A stretch of DNA of 64,000 nucleotides from Lachnospiraceae bacterium (GTDB lineage Bacteria > Bacillota > Clostridia > Lachnospirales > Lachnospiraceae): positions 1-64,000 of the forward strand of contig JAQVCT010000014.1 of assembly GCA_028689655.1 (NCBI GenBank). Reading direction: 5' to 3'. The translations under genes and the position numbers were made by a program. Positions 23,866-31,987 of the stretch are shown in pieces. The stretch's first letter is position 1. Each line of letters starts with the position of its first letter. Under the pieces are notes generated by a model. It saw only the letters and a list, made by a program, of their open reading frames with translations. It was not told the DNA's origin and made no database searches.

Positions 23866-25984
23866 TCTGCAAAAGGAAGATATGAAGAGGAGAATCTGGC
23901 TCATGGTACTGAGTCTCATAGGTTTCTTTCTCATGCGTCCCATCTACTTATTGATGTCCTTACAGAGTATAAGAAACTTTTCCTCCAATTATATCCAGGA
24001 TGCCACGCTTCATGTGAAACATTTTTATACAGCAGTCAATGGTTCCTATTCGGTGGGAATTATCCTGTTAGCCGTCTTTTTGGGACTCAGCAGCTTCACT
24101 TATCTGTTCAGCAGGAAGAAAACGGATTTCTACCACAGCGTTCCCATAAAAAGAGAGAAAATGTTCCTGGCGTATTACCTGGATGGAATTTATATTTATC
24201 TGCTGGTGTACGTACTTATGCAGGCGCTCTCTCTCCTGATCACAGGAATGCAGGGATTTCTCACACTGTCCGTCCTGGCAGAACTGCCACTGGCATTCTG
24301 TGTACATAGCGTGTATTTCCTGTTTACCTATCACACGGTGATACTGGCAGCGATGCTCACAGGAAATCTGGCTGTGGCTGTGGCGGGAAGCTATGTACTT
24401 CTATTCTATGCGCCGGTGGCTATCCAGACTTTTTATGCATATTTTCAGCAGTACATGCAGACCTACTACTACTATACATACAGTCTTTTCCCATCCACCA
24501 GGCTGATGATCTTCTCCCCAGTCTCCGCATATTATCACTATATTGACATGGCAGGGGAAAATGCGAAGAATGCAGGAGCAGCCATGCCATTTTTACTGGC
24601 CAGTCTTGCCATGGCAGTGGTACTGCTGATCATCGCCGTATGGGTATACCGGAAACGACCCTCCGAGGCGGCAGAAAGAGCAATGGCATATCGATCCACA
24701 GAGAGTGTCATTCGCATCCTATGTGTCATACCTATGGCTTTATTGGGGGCGGTTCTCTTTGATTCCATCGCCAACGGTGAAGGGAAAGGATGGTTCTGGT
24801 TCGGACTTCTCTTTACGGGTACGCTGATGCATGCCACCATGGAAGCCATCTATCGCTTTGATTTCAGGGCGGTGGTACAGCATAAATTGCAGTTGTCAGG
24901 TGCTCTTGTGACGGCAGTGATCATCGCCATCTGCTTTCAGCAGGATGTGTTCCGATACGATAGTTACCTTCCCGAAGGGGATAAAATAGAGAGTACAGGG
25001 GTATTTTTTTCCAATATAAATGGGGATCAGTATGATGGACAGTTGAAACTGGAAAATGGAAAAGTGGTATATAGCCAGGATTCTGCTGAAAATAATGAGG
25101 CAAGGCAGATGAAGAATATGAAGCTTACAGATATTGATACCACCCTTGCTCTTGCAAAAGTGGGAATTGAGGAGGTAAGGACCAGGAAACTGCAGGAAGA
25201 CAACGATTGGGCGGATAACAGTAGAATGATTTACATGATTCGTTATAACATGAAAAATGGAAAGACGGAATATCGCCGCTATGTTGCAGATGTAAATGAG
25301 GTGCTGGATCTTGTGGAGCGCATTTACCGGAATCCGGAATATAAAGCCCATGCAGGGCTGTTTGCGGAAATCGTAAATACAGCGCCTGATCTTGTGAAGA
25401 AAATAACAATTTATGACACCACGGATACCAGGATATGCAGCATCACTAAGGAAGATATCCAGGAAATCCAAAAGACTTATATAGAAGAAATGACACAGAT
25501 GTCAGTACATGATTTACAGACACAAATGCCTATCTTGCGCATCAAGCCGACGGTCTTGGCAGATGGAGGGTATGAGCAGCAGCTCTATGGCTACTATATC
25601 TACCCGTCCTTTAAAAAGACGTTGGCGCTTTTGGAAAATCACGGCATTGCAGAGGAAAATTTACTTGTGAAAGTGGACGCTGATAAGATCAGAAGTATTC
25701 AGGCAAGCGGCAGTCTTACAGAGGAACATGCAGGGAATTATCAGGGTGATTACAAGGAAATCAGCTATCAGGGGACGGAGGATGGAAAGAAGATTCAGGA
25801 ACTGGCAGCAGTTCTGGTGCCAGGCACTTTCTCCTGGGGAAATTATGTACTGAATCCAATGGAACAGGGAATCACCTTTGAAGTGAGTTTCCAAAGGGAA
25901 AATGGGAGCGAAGGAACCATAAGTATGGTGGTGCCCAAGGGCAAATATCCAGACTTTATTTACCAGGATTTTAAAACAGAATAA
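23840..25984 (+). CDS. ABC transporter permease with large C-terminal domain (DUF6449-like)
   Basis: 714-residue membrane partner of the ATPase. The first 370 residues hold about eight membrane segments (IWLMVLSLIGFFLMRPIY, VGIILLAVFLGLSSFTYLFS and others). The last 340 residues form a soluble domain expected outside the cell (from VFRYDSYLPEGDKIESTG onward). The DUF6449 assignment for that part is from memory of similar Lachnospiraceae proteins. The substrate is unknown. A strong terminator follows at 25999. Confidence 0.8.
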   Translation: MTLKNLFINLQKEDMKRRIWLMVLSLIGFFLMRPIYLLMSLQSIRNFSSNYIQDATLHVKHFYTAVNGSYSVGIILLAVFLGLSSFTYLFSRKKTDFYHSVPIKREKMFLAYYLDGIYIYLLVYVLMQALSLLITGMQGFLTLSVLAELPLAFCVHSVYFLFTYHTVILAAMLTGNLAVAVAGSYVLLFYAPVAIQTFYAYFQQYMQTYYYYTYSLFPSTRLMIFSPVSAYYHYIDMAGENAKNAGAAMPFLLASLAMAVVLLIIAVWVYRKRPSEAAERAMAYRSTESVIRILCVIPMALLGAVLFDSIANGEGKGWFWFGLLFTGTLMHATMEAIYRFDFRAVVQHKLQLSGALVTAVIIAICFQQDVFRYDSYLPEGDKIESTGVFFSNINGDQYDGQLKLENGKVVYSQDSAENNEARQMKNMKLTDIDTTLALAKVGIEEVRTRKLQEDNDWADNSRMIYMIRYNMKNGKTEYRRYVADVNEVLDLVERIYRNPEYKAHAGLFAEIVNTAPDLVKKITIYDTTDTRICSITKEDIQEIQKTYIEEMTQMSVHDLQTQMPILRIKPTVLADGGYEQQLYGYYIYPSFKKTLALLENHGIAEENLLVKVDADKIRSIQASGSLTEEHAGNYQGDYKEISYQGTEDGKKIQELAAVLVPGTFSWGNYVLNPMEQGITFEVSFQRENGSEGTISMVVPKGKYPDFIYQDFKTE

Positions 25985-25998
25985 CATTCTTTTTCTAG

Positions 25999-26045
25999 AC
26001 TTCACATAGGTTAGATGATAAAATCACCTATGTGAAGTTTTTTTG
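25999..26045 (+). terminator. Strong intrinsic terminator
   Basis: A 13-bp stem, ACTTCACATAGGT (25999-26011) with ACCTATGTGAAGT (26026-26038), followed by TTTTTTTG. It ends the GntR-ABC operon. Confidence 0.9.
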
Positions 26046-26050
26046 TTCTT

Positions 26051-26228
26051 TAATAGGAAATTTCGAAGAAATTTTCTATTGGCAGCATCATAAATGATAC
26101 TGCTAAGCTTGTAATACTTCCAAAGGAAGTATTATCCCGGAGGGATTATGCATCTTATAGATGCATAACATTGCCCAAAGTGTCATTAAAGTAGTGGTAA
26201 CATAAGAGTGTAGAAGACACTTTGTTCT
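26051..26228 (+). repeat. Dispersed repeat B, copy 1 (178 bp, multi-hairpin)
   Basis: Non-coding sequence nearly identical in layout to 30891-31068. It is a string of inverted repeats: TAGGAAATTT/AAATTTTCTA, AATACTTCC-AAA-GGAAGTATT, TTATGCATC/GATGCATAA, and an outer CAAAGTGTC/GACACTTTG pair spanning the right third. It lies 5 bp after the terminator and ends 28 bp before the dehydrogenase gene. Being palindromic, it could act in RNA or be a non-autonomous mobile repeat. Confidence 0.8.
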
Positions 26229-26256
26229 GTCAGATTCAAGAATAGGAGGACATGAA

Positions 26257-27210
26257 ATGAAGGTTGTATTGCTGGAAAGAAACAGTCTTGGAACAGATAT
26301 CGATGTAAGTTGTTTTGAAAAATTAGGTGAGTATACCCAGTATCCGGTCAGTCTGGCGGAGGATACGCCGGAAAAGATCAAGGATGCGGATATTATTATT
26401 GTGAATAAAGTCCCTATGAATGAAAGCACCTTGAAGGATGCAGAAAATGTAAAACTGATCTGTGTTACCGCCACCGGTGTGGATAACATTGATATGAATT
26501 ATACAAAGAGTCGTGGAATCAAAGTGACAAATGTGGGAAATTATTCCACAGCGGCAGTGGCACAGCATACCATAACGCTGGCGCTGGCAGTGCTGGAAAA
26601 TCTCAGTTTTTATGATGATTATGTGAAATCAGGCACCTACGGTTCCCAGCCCCGTTTCTCTAACTTTGATCTGCCTTTTTTTGAGCTGGATGGGAAGACC
26701 TGGGGCATCATCGGCATGGGAAATATCGGCAGAGCAGTTGCGAAGATCGCCACCGCTTTCGGATGTAAAGTGGTCTTCTTCTCAGCCTCCGGCAAGAATA
26801 ACTCCTCGGAATATCAGCGGGTGGATTGGGATACTTTCCTGAAAGAATCCGACGTGATCTCCATCCACTGTCCACTCACAGACAGGACCAGGGGAATCTT
26901 CGATCTGGAAGCGTTCTGTAAGATGAAGGACTCCGCTATATTGGTGAATGTGGCGCGTGGACCTGTTGTAGATGATAAGGATCTCTACACTGCTCTCACA
27001 GAGAATATGATCGGCGGCGCAGGACTGGATGTCATAGGGAAAGAGCCTATCCAACCGGAAAATCCACTGGGCAGAATCAAGGACAGCACGAAACTCATCA
27101 TTACCCCCCATATGGCATGGGCAAGTACAGAAGCCAGAATGAGGCTGGTGGAGGAAGTGTGTAAAAATGCGGAAGCATTTCTTCGGGGAGAAAACCGCAA
27201 CGTGCTGTAA
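26257..27210 (+). CDS. D-2-hydroxyacid dehydrogenase
   Basis: NAD(P)-dependent oxidoreductase of the D-isomer-specific 2-hydroxyacid dehydrogenase family (glycerate/lactate type). The nucleotide-binding motif GMGNIGRAVAK begins at 153, and the catalytic set is complete: Arg234 (NVARGP), Glu263 (GKEP) and His285 (TPHMAW). Length 317 is normal. ATG 26257 follows AGGAGGAC. The exact substrate cannot be read from sequence. The gene stands alone, with repeat B before it and a repeat A fragment after it. Confidence 0.9.
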   Translation: MKVVLLERNSLGTDIDVSCFEKLGEYTQYPVSLAEDTPEKIKDADIIIVNKVPMNESTLKDAENVKLICVTATGVDNIDMNYTKSRGIKVTNVGNYSTAAVAQHTITLALAVLENLSFYDDYVKSGTYGSQPRFSNFDLPFFELDGKTWGIIGMGNIGRAVAKIATAFGCKVVFFSASGKNNSSEYQRVDWDTFLKESDVISIHCPLTDRTRGIFDLEAFCKMKDSAILVNVARGPVVDDKDLYTALTENMIGGAGLDVIGKEPIQPENPLGRIKDSTKLIITPHMAWASTEARMRLVEEVCKNAEAFLRGENRNVL

Positions 27211-27235
27211 GGCCACAGCAGGATAGAAAATCCCG

Positions 27236-27300
27236 GTAAGCGCATAAGCAAAAGGAAAGCTTCGAAGAAGCGATTTTGCCCATGGGGTTCTGAATCGTTA
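27236..27300 (+). repeat. Dispersed repeat A, right-end fragment
   Basis: About 65 bp matching the right end of the 151-bp element (AAGCAAAAGGAAAGCTTCG through TTCTGAATCGTTA), in the same orientation as the full copies, 25 bp after the dehydrogenase stop. The left half is absent. Confidence 0.75.
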
Positions 27301-27421
27301 CATCAAATTATAATCATCAATTATTATAATAAGAAGAGTAAGACAGATAACTGAGGATGACTGGGGATAGACGATTAAAATGGAAGATTAAAATAAAGGA
27401 TTTACAGGAAAGGGAACCATC

Positions 27422-28021
27422 ATGATTAAAAATATTGTATTTGATGTGGGAGAAGTGCTCCTGGGTTATCGATGGAAAGAGATGCTTATGGAAGATCATG
27501 GACTTCCTGAGGAACGGGCAGAGAAAATAGGAAGAACCGTATTTTCTAATCAGCTCTGGGCAGACTTTGATATGGGAACGTTGAACATGTGTGATGTGAT
27601 CCAGGGAATCGGGAAAGAGTTTCCTGAATATCAGGAGGATCTTACCTGGTTCATTGAACATGCGGATCTCATGCCGGTGAAGAGACCGGAAGTATGGAAA
27701 TTTCTTCCAAAGCTCCGGGAAAAAGAATACAAGATCTATCTCCTGTCCAATTACTCCCAGGAGCTTTTTGAGATTCATACAAAAGGAGCGGATTTCCTGA
27801 ATTATATCGATGGAAAAGTGGTGTCCTATGAAATAAAGATCGCAAAGCCTGATGAGAGAATCTATCGATGTCTGTTTGACAGATACGGATTGAGACCGGA
27901 GGAATGCATCTTTCTGGATGACCGGAAAGAAAACGTGGAAGCAGCAGAAAAGCTGGGTATGAAGAGCATCCAGATCATGTCTGAGGAACAGTTAATTGAT
28001 ATCCTGAAAACCTATGAATGA
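27422..28021 (+). CDS. HAD-superfamily hydrolase (YihX-like)
   Basis: 199-residue HAD phosphatase, subfamily IA. Motif I reads IVFDVGEVLLGYRW: nucleophile Asp8 is present, but the usual second Asp is Gly10, as in the YihX/epoxide-hydrolase-related branch. Motif II is YLLSNYSQ and motif III-IV IFLDDRKENVEAA. The family dephosphorylates small sugar phosphates or similar metabolites, but the substrate here is unknown. It is followed 67 bp later by a second HAD gene. Confidence 0.85.
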   Translation: MIKNIVFDVGEVLLGYRWKEMLMEDHGLPEERAEKIGRTVFSNQLWADFDMGTLNMCDVIQGIGKEFPEYQEDLTWFIEHADLMPVKRPEVWKFLPKLREKEYKIYLLSNYSQELFEIHTKGADFLNYIDGKVVSYEIKIAKPDERIYRCLFDRYGLRPEECIFLDDRKENVEAAEKLGMKSIQIMSEEQLIDILKTYE

Positions 28022-28088
28022 ATCGGACAATAATAAAAAGTAAAATTTCTGTGTGAGGTTTTTGCGTTTAAATGGAGGATATGGCGAT

Positions 28089-28727
28089 ATGATAAAAGCA
28101 ATTCTATTCGATATGGATGGATTAATGATTGATAGTGAACGGGTGACTTTTGAGGAATATGAGAAGCTGCTGACAGAGATGGGATATCACATGACCAGAG
28201 AGTTCTACTGCACCTTGCTGGGTCAGGTAAGAAACACTATCTGGAGCAAATTCTATCATGAATTTGGAGATGATTTTCCCATAGAAGAGGTGTGGAAAGA
28301 GGGAACGAAACGTCTGGACATAAGACTTCTCAAAGAGATGCCACGTAAGGATGGTCTGCTGGAACTACTGAAATACCTGAAAGAGAATCATTATAAAGTG
28401 GCTGTAGCCACCAGCAGTGGCAGAGATCGGGTGGATAAGATCCTGGAAACAGCAGGAGTGCTCTCCTATATTGATGCAGTAGTCTGTGGGAACGAAGTAA
28501 AAAATGGGAAACCGGACCCGGAGATCTTTTTGAAAGCGGCAGAAAAAGTCGGCGCGGAACCTTCGGAATGTATGGTACTGGAGGACAGCGAATATGGGCT
28601 CCACGCCGCAGCCCGTGCAGGGATGAAGGCAATCTGTATCCCTGATATGAAGTACCCGGAGGATGCCTTTGGGGCAGAGGTGAAGGAATCACTCAGGGAT
28701 GTGATCGCTGTGCTGGAGAGAAAGTAG
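28089..28727 (+). CDS. HAD-superfamily phosphatase (beta-phosphoglucomutase-like)
   Basis: 212-residue HAD hydrolase with intact motif I, AILFDMDGLMIDSE (Asp8 and Asp10), motif II VAVATSSGRDRV, a Lys in KNGKPDPEIF, and motif IV MVLEDSEYGLHAA. The cap-domain type suggests beta-phosphoglucomutase or a small-phosphatase relative. ATG 28089 follows GGAGG at about 10 nt; sequence upstream of it is not conserved-looking. Specific substrate not determinable. Confidence 0.85.
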   Translation: MIKAILFDMDGLMIDSERVTFEEYEKLLTEMGYHMTREFYCTLLGQVRNTIWSKFYHEFGDDFPIEEVWKEGTKRLDIRLLKEMPRKDGLLELLKYLKENHYKVAVATSSGRDRVDKILETAGVLSYIDAVVCGNEVKNGKPDPEIFLKAAEKVGAEPSECMVLEDSEYGLHAAARAGMKAICIPDMKYPEDAFGAEVKESLRDVIAVLERK

Positions 28728-28780
28728 TGAGAAACTATTTATGAGAAAAACAGAAAAAATGGCTCATATATGAATCTTAG

Positions 28781-28809
28781 TTGCAAAAATTACAAAAAAA
28801 GATTAAAAT
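28781..28809 (+). promoter_or_regulatory. SigA-type promoter of hipBA
   Basis: TTGCAA (28781-28786), a 17-bp spacer and TAAAAT (28804-28809) lie immediately before the hipB start at 28817. The leader would therefore be very short or absent. HipB proteins typically repress their own promoter, but I see no clear operator palindrome. Confidence 0.55.
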
Positions 28810-28816
28810 ATGAACT

Positions 28817-29098
28817 ATGAATGAGTTTAATTTTTTGAAATCTCCAAAGGATGTAAATATGGAAATAGCAGCGAAGGTGAAAGCGAGGAGAAAGGAGAAA
28901 AAAATAACACAGCAGACATTAAGCGAAAGCTCCAATGTCAGCCTGGGTTCTCTTAAAAGATTTGAGAGAACAGGAGAAATATCACTATCCTCACTTATCA
29001 AGATTGCATTTGCACTGGGCTATGAAGACGATTTTTCACAACTCTTTGCAAAAAAAGCATATGCATCCATACAGGAGGTAATTGATGAACAATTATAA
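28817..29098 (+). CDS. HipB-like XRE-family antitoxin
   Basis: 93-residue helix-turn-helix protein (residues 20-75: AAKVKARRKEKKITQQTLSE, NVSLGSLKRFERTGEISLSS). In type II hipBA modules it neutralises the HipA kinase and represses the operon. Its 3' end overlaps hipA by 14 bp, which supports pairing. The upstream ribosome site is not strong, so it may be read from a near-leaderless transcript. Confidence 0.85.
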   Translation: MNEFNFLKSPKDVNMEIAAKVKARRKEKKITQQTLSESSNVSLGSLKRFERTGEISLSSLIKIAFALGYEDDFSQLFAKKAYASIQEVIDEQL

Positions 29099-30209
29099 AT
29101 CGATAAATGTATTCATGGGAAATCAAAAGGTGGGAACTTTGGCATCTGCAGCAGGGCACTTGGTTGCTTTTGAATATGATGAGGAATGGATAGCAAGGGG
29201 ATTTTCTATAAGTCCTTTTTCCCTGCCACTTCAAAAAGGTGTATTTTTGCCCCCTAAATATGATCCTTTTGATGGACTATATGGTGTTTTTGCGGACAGT
29301 CTGCCGGATGGATGGGGTAGATTGCTGGTGGATCGCCTTTTGACAAAGGATAAAATAAATCCCGCGGAAATAGATAGTGTCAATCGCCTGGCAATTGTGG
29401 CATCAACAGGCATGGGTGCACTGACATACCAGCCGGAAAATTATCTGGAAAAGAGAACGGATACACTAACCTTGGATCAAATTGCCACAGAATGTAAGAA
29501 AATGTTCGAGACAGAGCATTCAGAAAATCTGGACGCACTATTTCAAATGGGAGGTTCCTCTGGAGGGGCAAGACCAAAAATATTTTATCAGATGGATGGT
29601 GAGGAATGGATCGTAAAGTTTCCATCCTCCATTGACATTCCCAACATAGGAGAACAGGAATATCGGTATTCTCTATGTGCTAAGAAATGCCAAATTGAAA
29701 TGCCGGAGACACGGTTACTGGATTCGGAAATAACTTCGGGATATTTTGCAGTAAAACGATTTGACAGGAATGGCGGGGATAGGATTCATATGGTATCTGT
29801 AAGCGGTTTATTGGAAACATCTCATAGAATCCCAAACCTGGATTACCATATTTTAATGCAGTTGACTATGCAGTTAACCAAAGATTATAAAGAAATAGAA
29901 AAGCTGTATCGCCTGATGTGCTTTAATGTATTTGCCCATAATCGGGATGATCACGCTAAGAACTTTTCCTATCTCTATAAGGATGAAAGATGGCAGTTGG
30001 CGCCAGCTTATGATCTGACTTACAGCAATTCTATAGGTGGAGAGCATGCCACTACGGTAGATGGAAATGGAAGAGACCCGGGGATGAAGGAGTTATTGGC
30101 AGTTGCGGAACAAATAAAGTTCGATGAAAGAAAGGCAAAAAGAATAGCAACAGAAATAGAAGAAATGGTGTACACCGAATTAAAAGATGTGTGGGAACAC
30201 CGCTTATAA
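29085..30209 (+). CDS. HipA-like serine/threonine kinase toxin
   Basis: 374-residue HipA-family kinase. In E. coli, HipA phosphorylates glutamyl-tRNA synthetase and induces dormancy. An N-terminal HipA domain (VFMGNQKVGTLA, FADSLPDGWGRLLVDRLL), the ATP-site region GSSGGARPKIFYQ, the active-site segment FAHNRDDHAKNFSYL and the AYDLTYS metal-binding motif are all present, so the kinase appears intact. ATG 29085 follows AGGAGGTAATTG. A strong terminator comes 8 bp after the stop. Confidence 0.9.
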   Translation: MNNYKSINVFMGNQKVGTLASAAGHLVAFEYDEEWIARGFSISPFSLPLQKGVFLPPKYDPFDGLYGVFADSLPDGWGRLLVDRLLTKDKINPAEIDSVNRLAIVASTGMGALTYQPENYLEKRTDTLTLDQIATECKKMFETEHSENLDALFQMGGSSGGARPKIFYQMDGEEWIVKFPSSIDIPNIGEQEYRYSLCAKKCQIEMPETRLLDSEITSGYFAVKRFDRNGGDRIHMVSVSGLLETSHRIPNLDYHILMQLTMQLTKDYKEIEKLYRLMCFNVFAHNRDDHAKNFSYLYKDERWQLAPAYDLTYSNSIGGEHATTVDGNGRDPGMKELLAVAEQIKFDERKAKRIATEIEEMVYTELKDVWEHRL

Positions 30210-30216
30210 AACAATA

Positions 30217-30252
30217 ACAAACGCCGTAACGAATAATTCGTACGGCGTTTGT
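30217..30252. terminator. Bidirectional terminator between hipA and rubrerythrin genes
   Basis: ACAAACGCCGTA (30217-30228) pairs with TACGGCGTTTGT (30241-30252), a 12-bp stem flanked by A- and T-rich sequence on both sides, between convergent genes. Confidence 0.85.
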
Positions 30253-30306
30253 ATTATAAAATCATTTATTTATTATCTAAAATTAGTAACTCGATAATGC
30301 ATATAT

Positions 30307-30846
30307 TTATGCGAAATATCTTTTTAATAATCCTTCGAAAGCTTTGCCGTGTCTAGCCTCATCCTTAGCCATCTCATGAACAGTATCATGGATCGCGTCA
30401 AGATCTGCAGCTTTTGCACGTTTTGCAAGGTCGAATTTACCAGCTGTTGCGCCATTTTCTGCATCAACTCTCATCTGTAAGTTCTTCTTTGTAGAATCTG
30501 TCACTACTTCACCTAATAATTCAGCAAATTTTGCAGCATGTTCTGCTTCTTCGTAAGCAGCTTTCTCGTAGTACATACCAATTTCTGGATATCCTTCTCT
30601 ATGAGCAACTCTAGCCATAGCAAGGTACATACCAACTTCTGAACATTCTCCGTTGAAGTTTGCTCTAAGATCTGCCATGATATCTTCGCTAACACCTTTA
30701 GCAATTCCTACTACGTGTTCTGCAGCCCATTCCTTATCACCTGTCTGTGCTGAGAATTTCTCTGCTGGTGCATTACATACTGGACATTTCTCTGGTGCTT
30801 TCTCGCCTTCATAAACATAACCACATACATTACATACAAATTTCAT
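30307..30846 (-). CDS. Rubrerythrin (rubredoxin domain first)
   Basis: Non-haem iron peroxidase that protects anaerobes from hydrogen peroxide. The rubredoxin centre is N-terminal (Cys5-x-x-Cys8, Cys21-x-x-Cys24), the reverse of the classic domain order. The diiron four-helix domain follows ([38 protein letters not shown]). The coding sequence uses A/T-ending codons strongly, suggesting high expression. AAAGGAG precedes the start by about 10 nt. perR lies upstream on the same strand, with repeat B between, so peroxide control by PerR is likely but no operator is proven. Confidence 0.95.
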   Translation of the reverse strand: MKFVCNVCGYVYEGEKAPEKCPVCNAPAEKFSAQTGDKEWAAEHVVGIAKGVSEDIMADLRANFNGECSEVGMYLAMARVAHREGYPEIGMYYEKAAYEEAEHAAKFAELLGEVVTDSTKKNLQMRVDAENGATAGKFDLAKRAKAADLDAIHDTVHEMAKDEARHGKAFEGLLKRYFA

Positions 30847-30890
30847 AATTTTTTTCTCCTTTTAATTTGAGGGTTTTACCCATTTTTTGT

Positions 30891-31068
30891 TAATAGGAAA
30901 TTCCTTTGAAATTTCCTATTGGCAGCATCATAAATGATACTGCTAAGTTTGTAATACTTCCAAAGGAAGTATTATCCTGTAGGGATTATGCATCTATAGA
31001 TGCATAACATCGAAGCAAAGTGTCATTAAAGTATTGGTAACATAAGAGTTTTGAAGACACTTTGTTCT
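30891..31068 (+). repeat. Dispersed repeat B, copy 2 (178 bp, multi-hairpin)
   Basis: Same length and layout as 26051-26228: AATAGGAAAT/ATTTCCTATT, AATACTTCC-AAA-GGAAGTATT, TTATGCATC/GATGCATAA and CAAAGTGTC/GACACTTTG. It occupies most of the 265-bp gap between perR and rubrerythrin, and its end is only 44 bp upstream of the rubrerythrin start, so it may carry or displace that gene's promoter. Confidence 0.8.
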
Positions 31069-31084
31069 ATTCCGTTACAAGTAT

Positions 31085-31099
31085 GGGAGATCATCTCCC
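31085..31099 (-). terminator. Short hairpin after perR
   Basis: GGGAGA-TCA-TCTCCC, a compact perfect stem 12 bp downstream of the perR stop. No U tract follows on the minus strand, so its role as a terminator is unproven. Confidence 0.3.
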
Positions 31100-31111
31100 G
31101 TCAAAGCTACC

Positions 31112-31513
31112 TTATGACAAGTGTTTTGCTTTCGCCTTCGTACATTCAGGACAAGTTCCATAGAAATATGTCACATGACCTTGGATGTAACCGTCAAAGT
31201 TAGCATTTGCAATTTCGTTGATTTGATTCAGAGAATCTAAATCTAAATCAATAACGCCGCCACATTCAGAACAAATAAAATGATAATGTGGAGTGACCGT
31301 TGCATCAAAATGATCAACACCATCACCGACGCGTATGCGAAGTATCTCACCGATATCAGATAGAAGAGTCAGGTTCCGATATACAGTTCCAAGACTGATG
31401 TTTGGAAACTCCTCACGAACATGTGAATATACCACGTCAGCAGTTGGATGATCTTTTCTGGTCATTAGGAAGCTTTTGATTGCTTCTCGTTGCTTACTTC
31501 TTTTTAGAACCAT
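31112..31513 (-). CDS. perR: PerR-type Fur-family regulator
   Basis: 133-residue metal-dependent repressor. The winged-helix part includes HPTADVVYSHVREEFPNISL and GTVYRNLTLLSDIGEI. A regulatory His/Asp region (DGVDHFDATVTPHYHFIC) and two CxxC zinc sites (CSECGG, CPECTK) follow. PerR rather than Fur is favoured by the rubrerythrin neighbour and by overall similarity, and is not certain. ATG 31513 is chosen because AAAGGAG is 6 nt upstream. A consensus promoter and a palindrome over the start of transcription suggest autoregulation. Confidence 0.85.
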   Translation of the reverse strand: MVLKRSKQREAIKSFLMTRKDHPTADVVYSHVREEFPNISLGTVYRNLTLLSDIGEILRIRVGDGVDHFDATVTPHYHFICSECGGVIDLDLDSLNQINEIANANFDGYIQGHVTYFYGTCPECTKAKAKHLS

Positions 31514-31535
31514 CTTCAACTCCTTTATTTGATAA

Positions 31536-31550
31536 CAGTAATTGTTACTG
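31536..31550. promoter_or_regulatory. Candidate operator over the perR transcription start
   Basis: CAGTAA-TTG-TTACTG is a 15-bp palindrome lying immediately downstream of the perR -10 box, where repressor binding would block initiation. It is AT-rich like Fur-family boxes but does not match the Bacillus Per box closely. Confidence 0.45.
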
Positions 31551-31555
31551 ATATT

Positions 31556-31584
31556 ATAATATAACTATTTTTATGGAATGTCAA
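31556..31584 (-). promoter_or_regulatory. Consensus SigA promoter of perR
   Basis: On the minus strand TTGACA (31584-31579), a 17-bp spacer and TATTAT (31561-31556) form a near-perfect promoter reading toward perR. Confidence 0.8.
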
Positions 31585-31706
31585 TCATTTTTTCAAAACT
31601 TTTTACGAAAAACTTGATAAAAAAACAAGCGATATAAATATGCACAGAATGAAACATGCATTTTCGTGCATTATCACAGTTTGAAAGAAAAGAGGGAAAG
31701 TTTAAT

Positions 31707-31734
31707 TGACAAAAATACTGGGGGGATTATAATG
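31707..31734 (+). promoter_or_regulatory. SigA promoter of the arabinoside operon
   Basis: TTGACA (31707-31712), a 16-bp spacer including a GGGGGG run, and TATAAT (31729-31734). Transcription would start near 31741 and leave a roughly 245-nt leader before the binding-protein gene. The leader (31741-31987) holds no gene or riboswitch that I recognise. An operator for the LacI regulator would be expected nearby, but I did not identify one. Confidence 0.75.
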
Positions 31735-31987
31735 TAAGAAAAAGAGTACACGAGTACGCAGCAGAAAACATGCGACTTTTGTAATCTTTAAAAAGTAATG
31801 ATTACGAAAAATGCATATGAAATAACAGATAGAAGGAGGAAAAAAGAAATACCTCGACGATTCGTTCCCTGGCAGGAAAACACATGAATCATCAAGATAT
31901 TTGCTATTCAAATAGTAAAGCATTTGCATGAAAAAGTAAAGGTTACTTTCCTATGAATATTAATTTGAATCAATCGGGAGGCATTAG

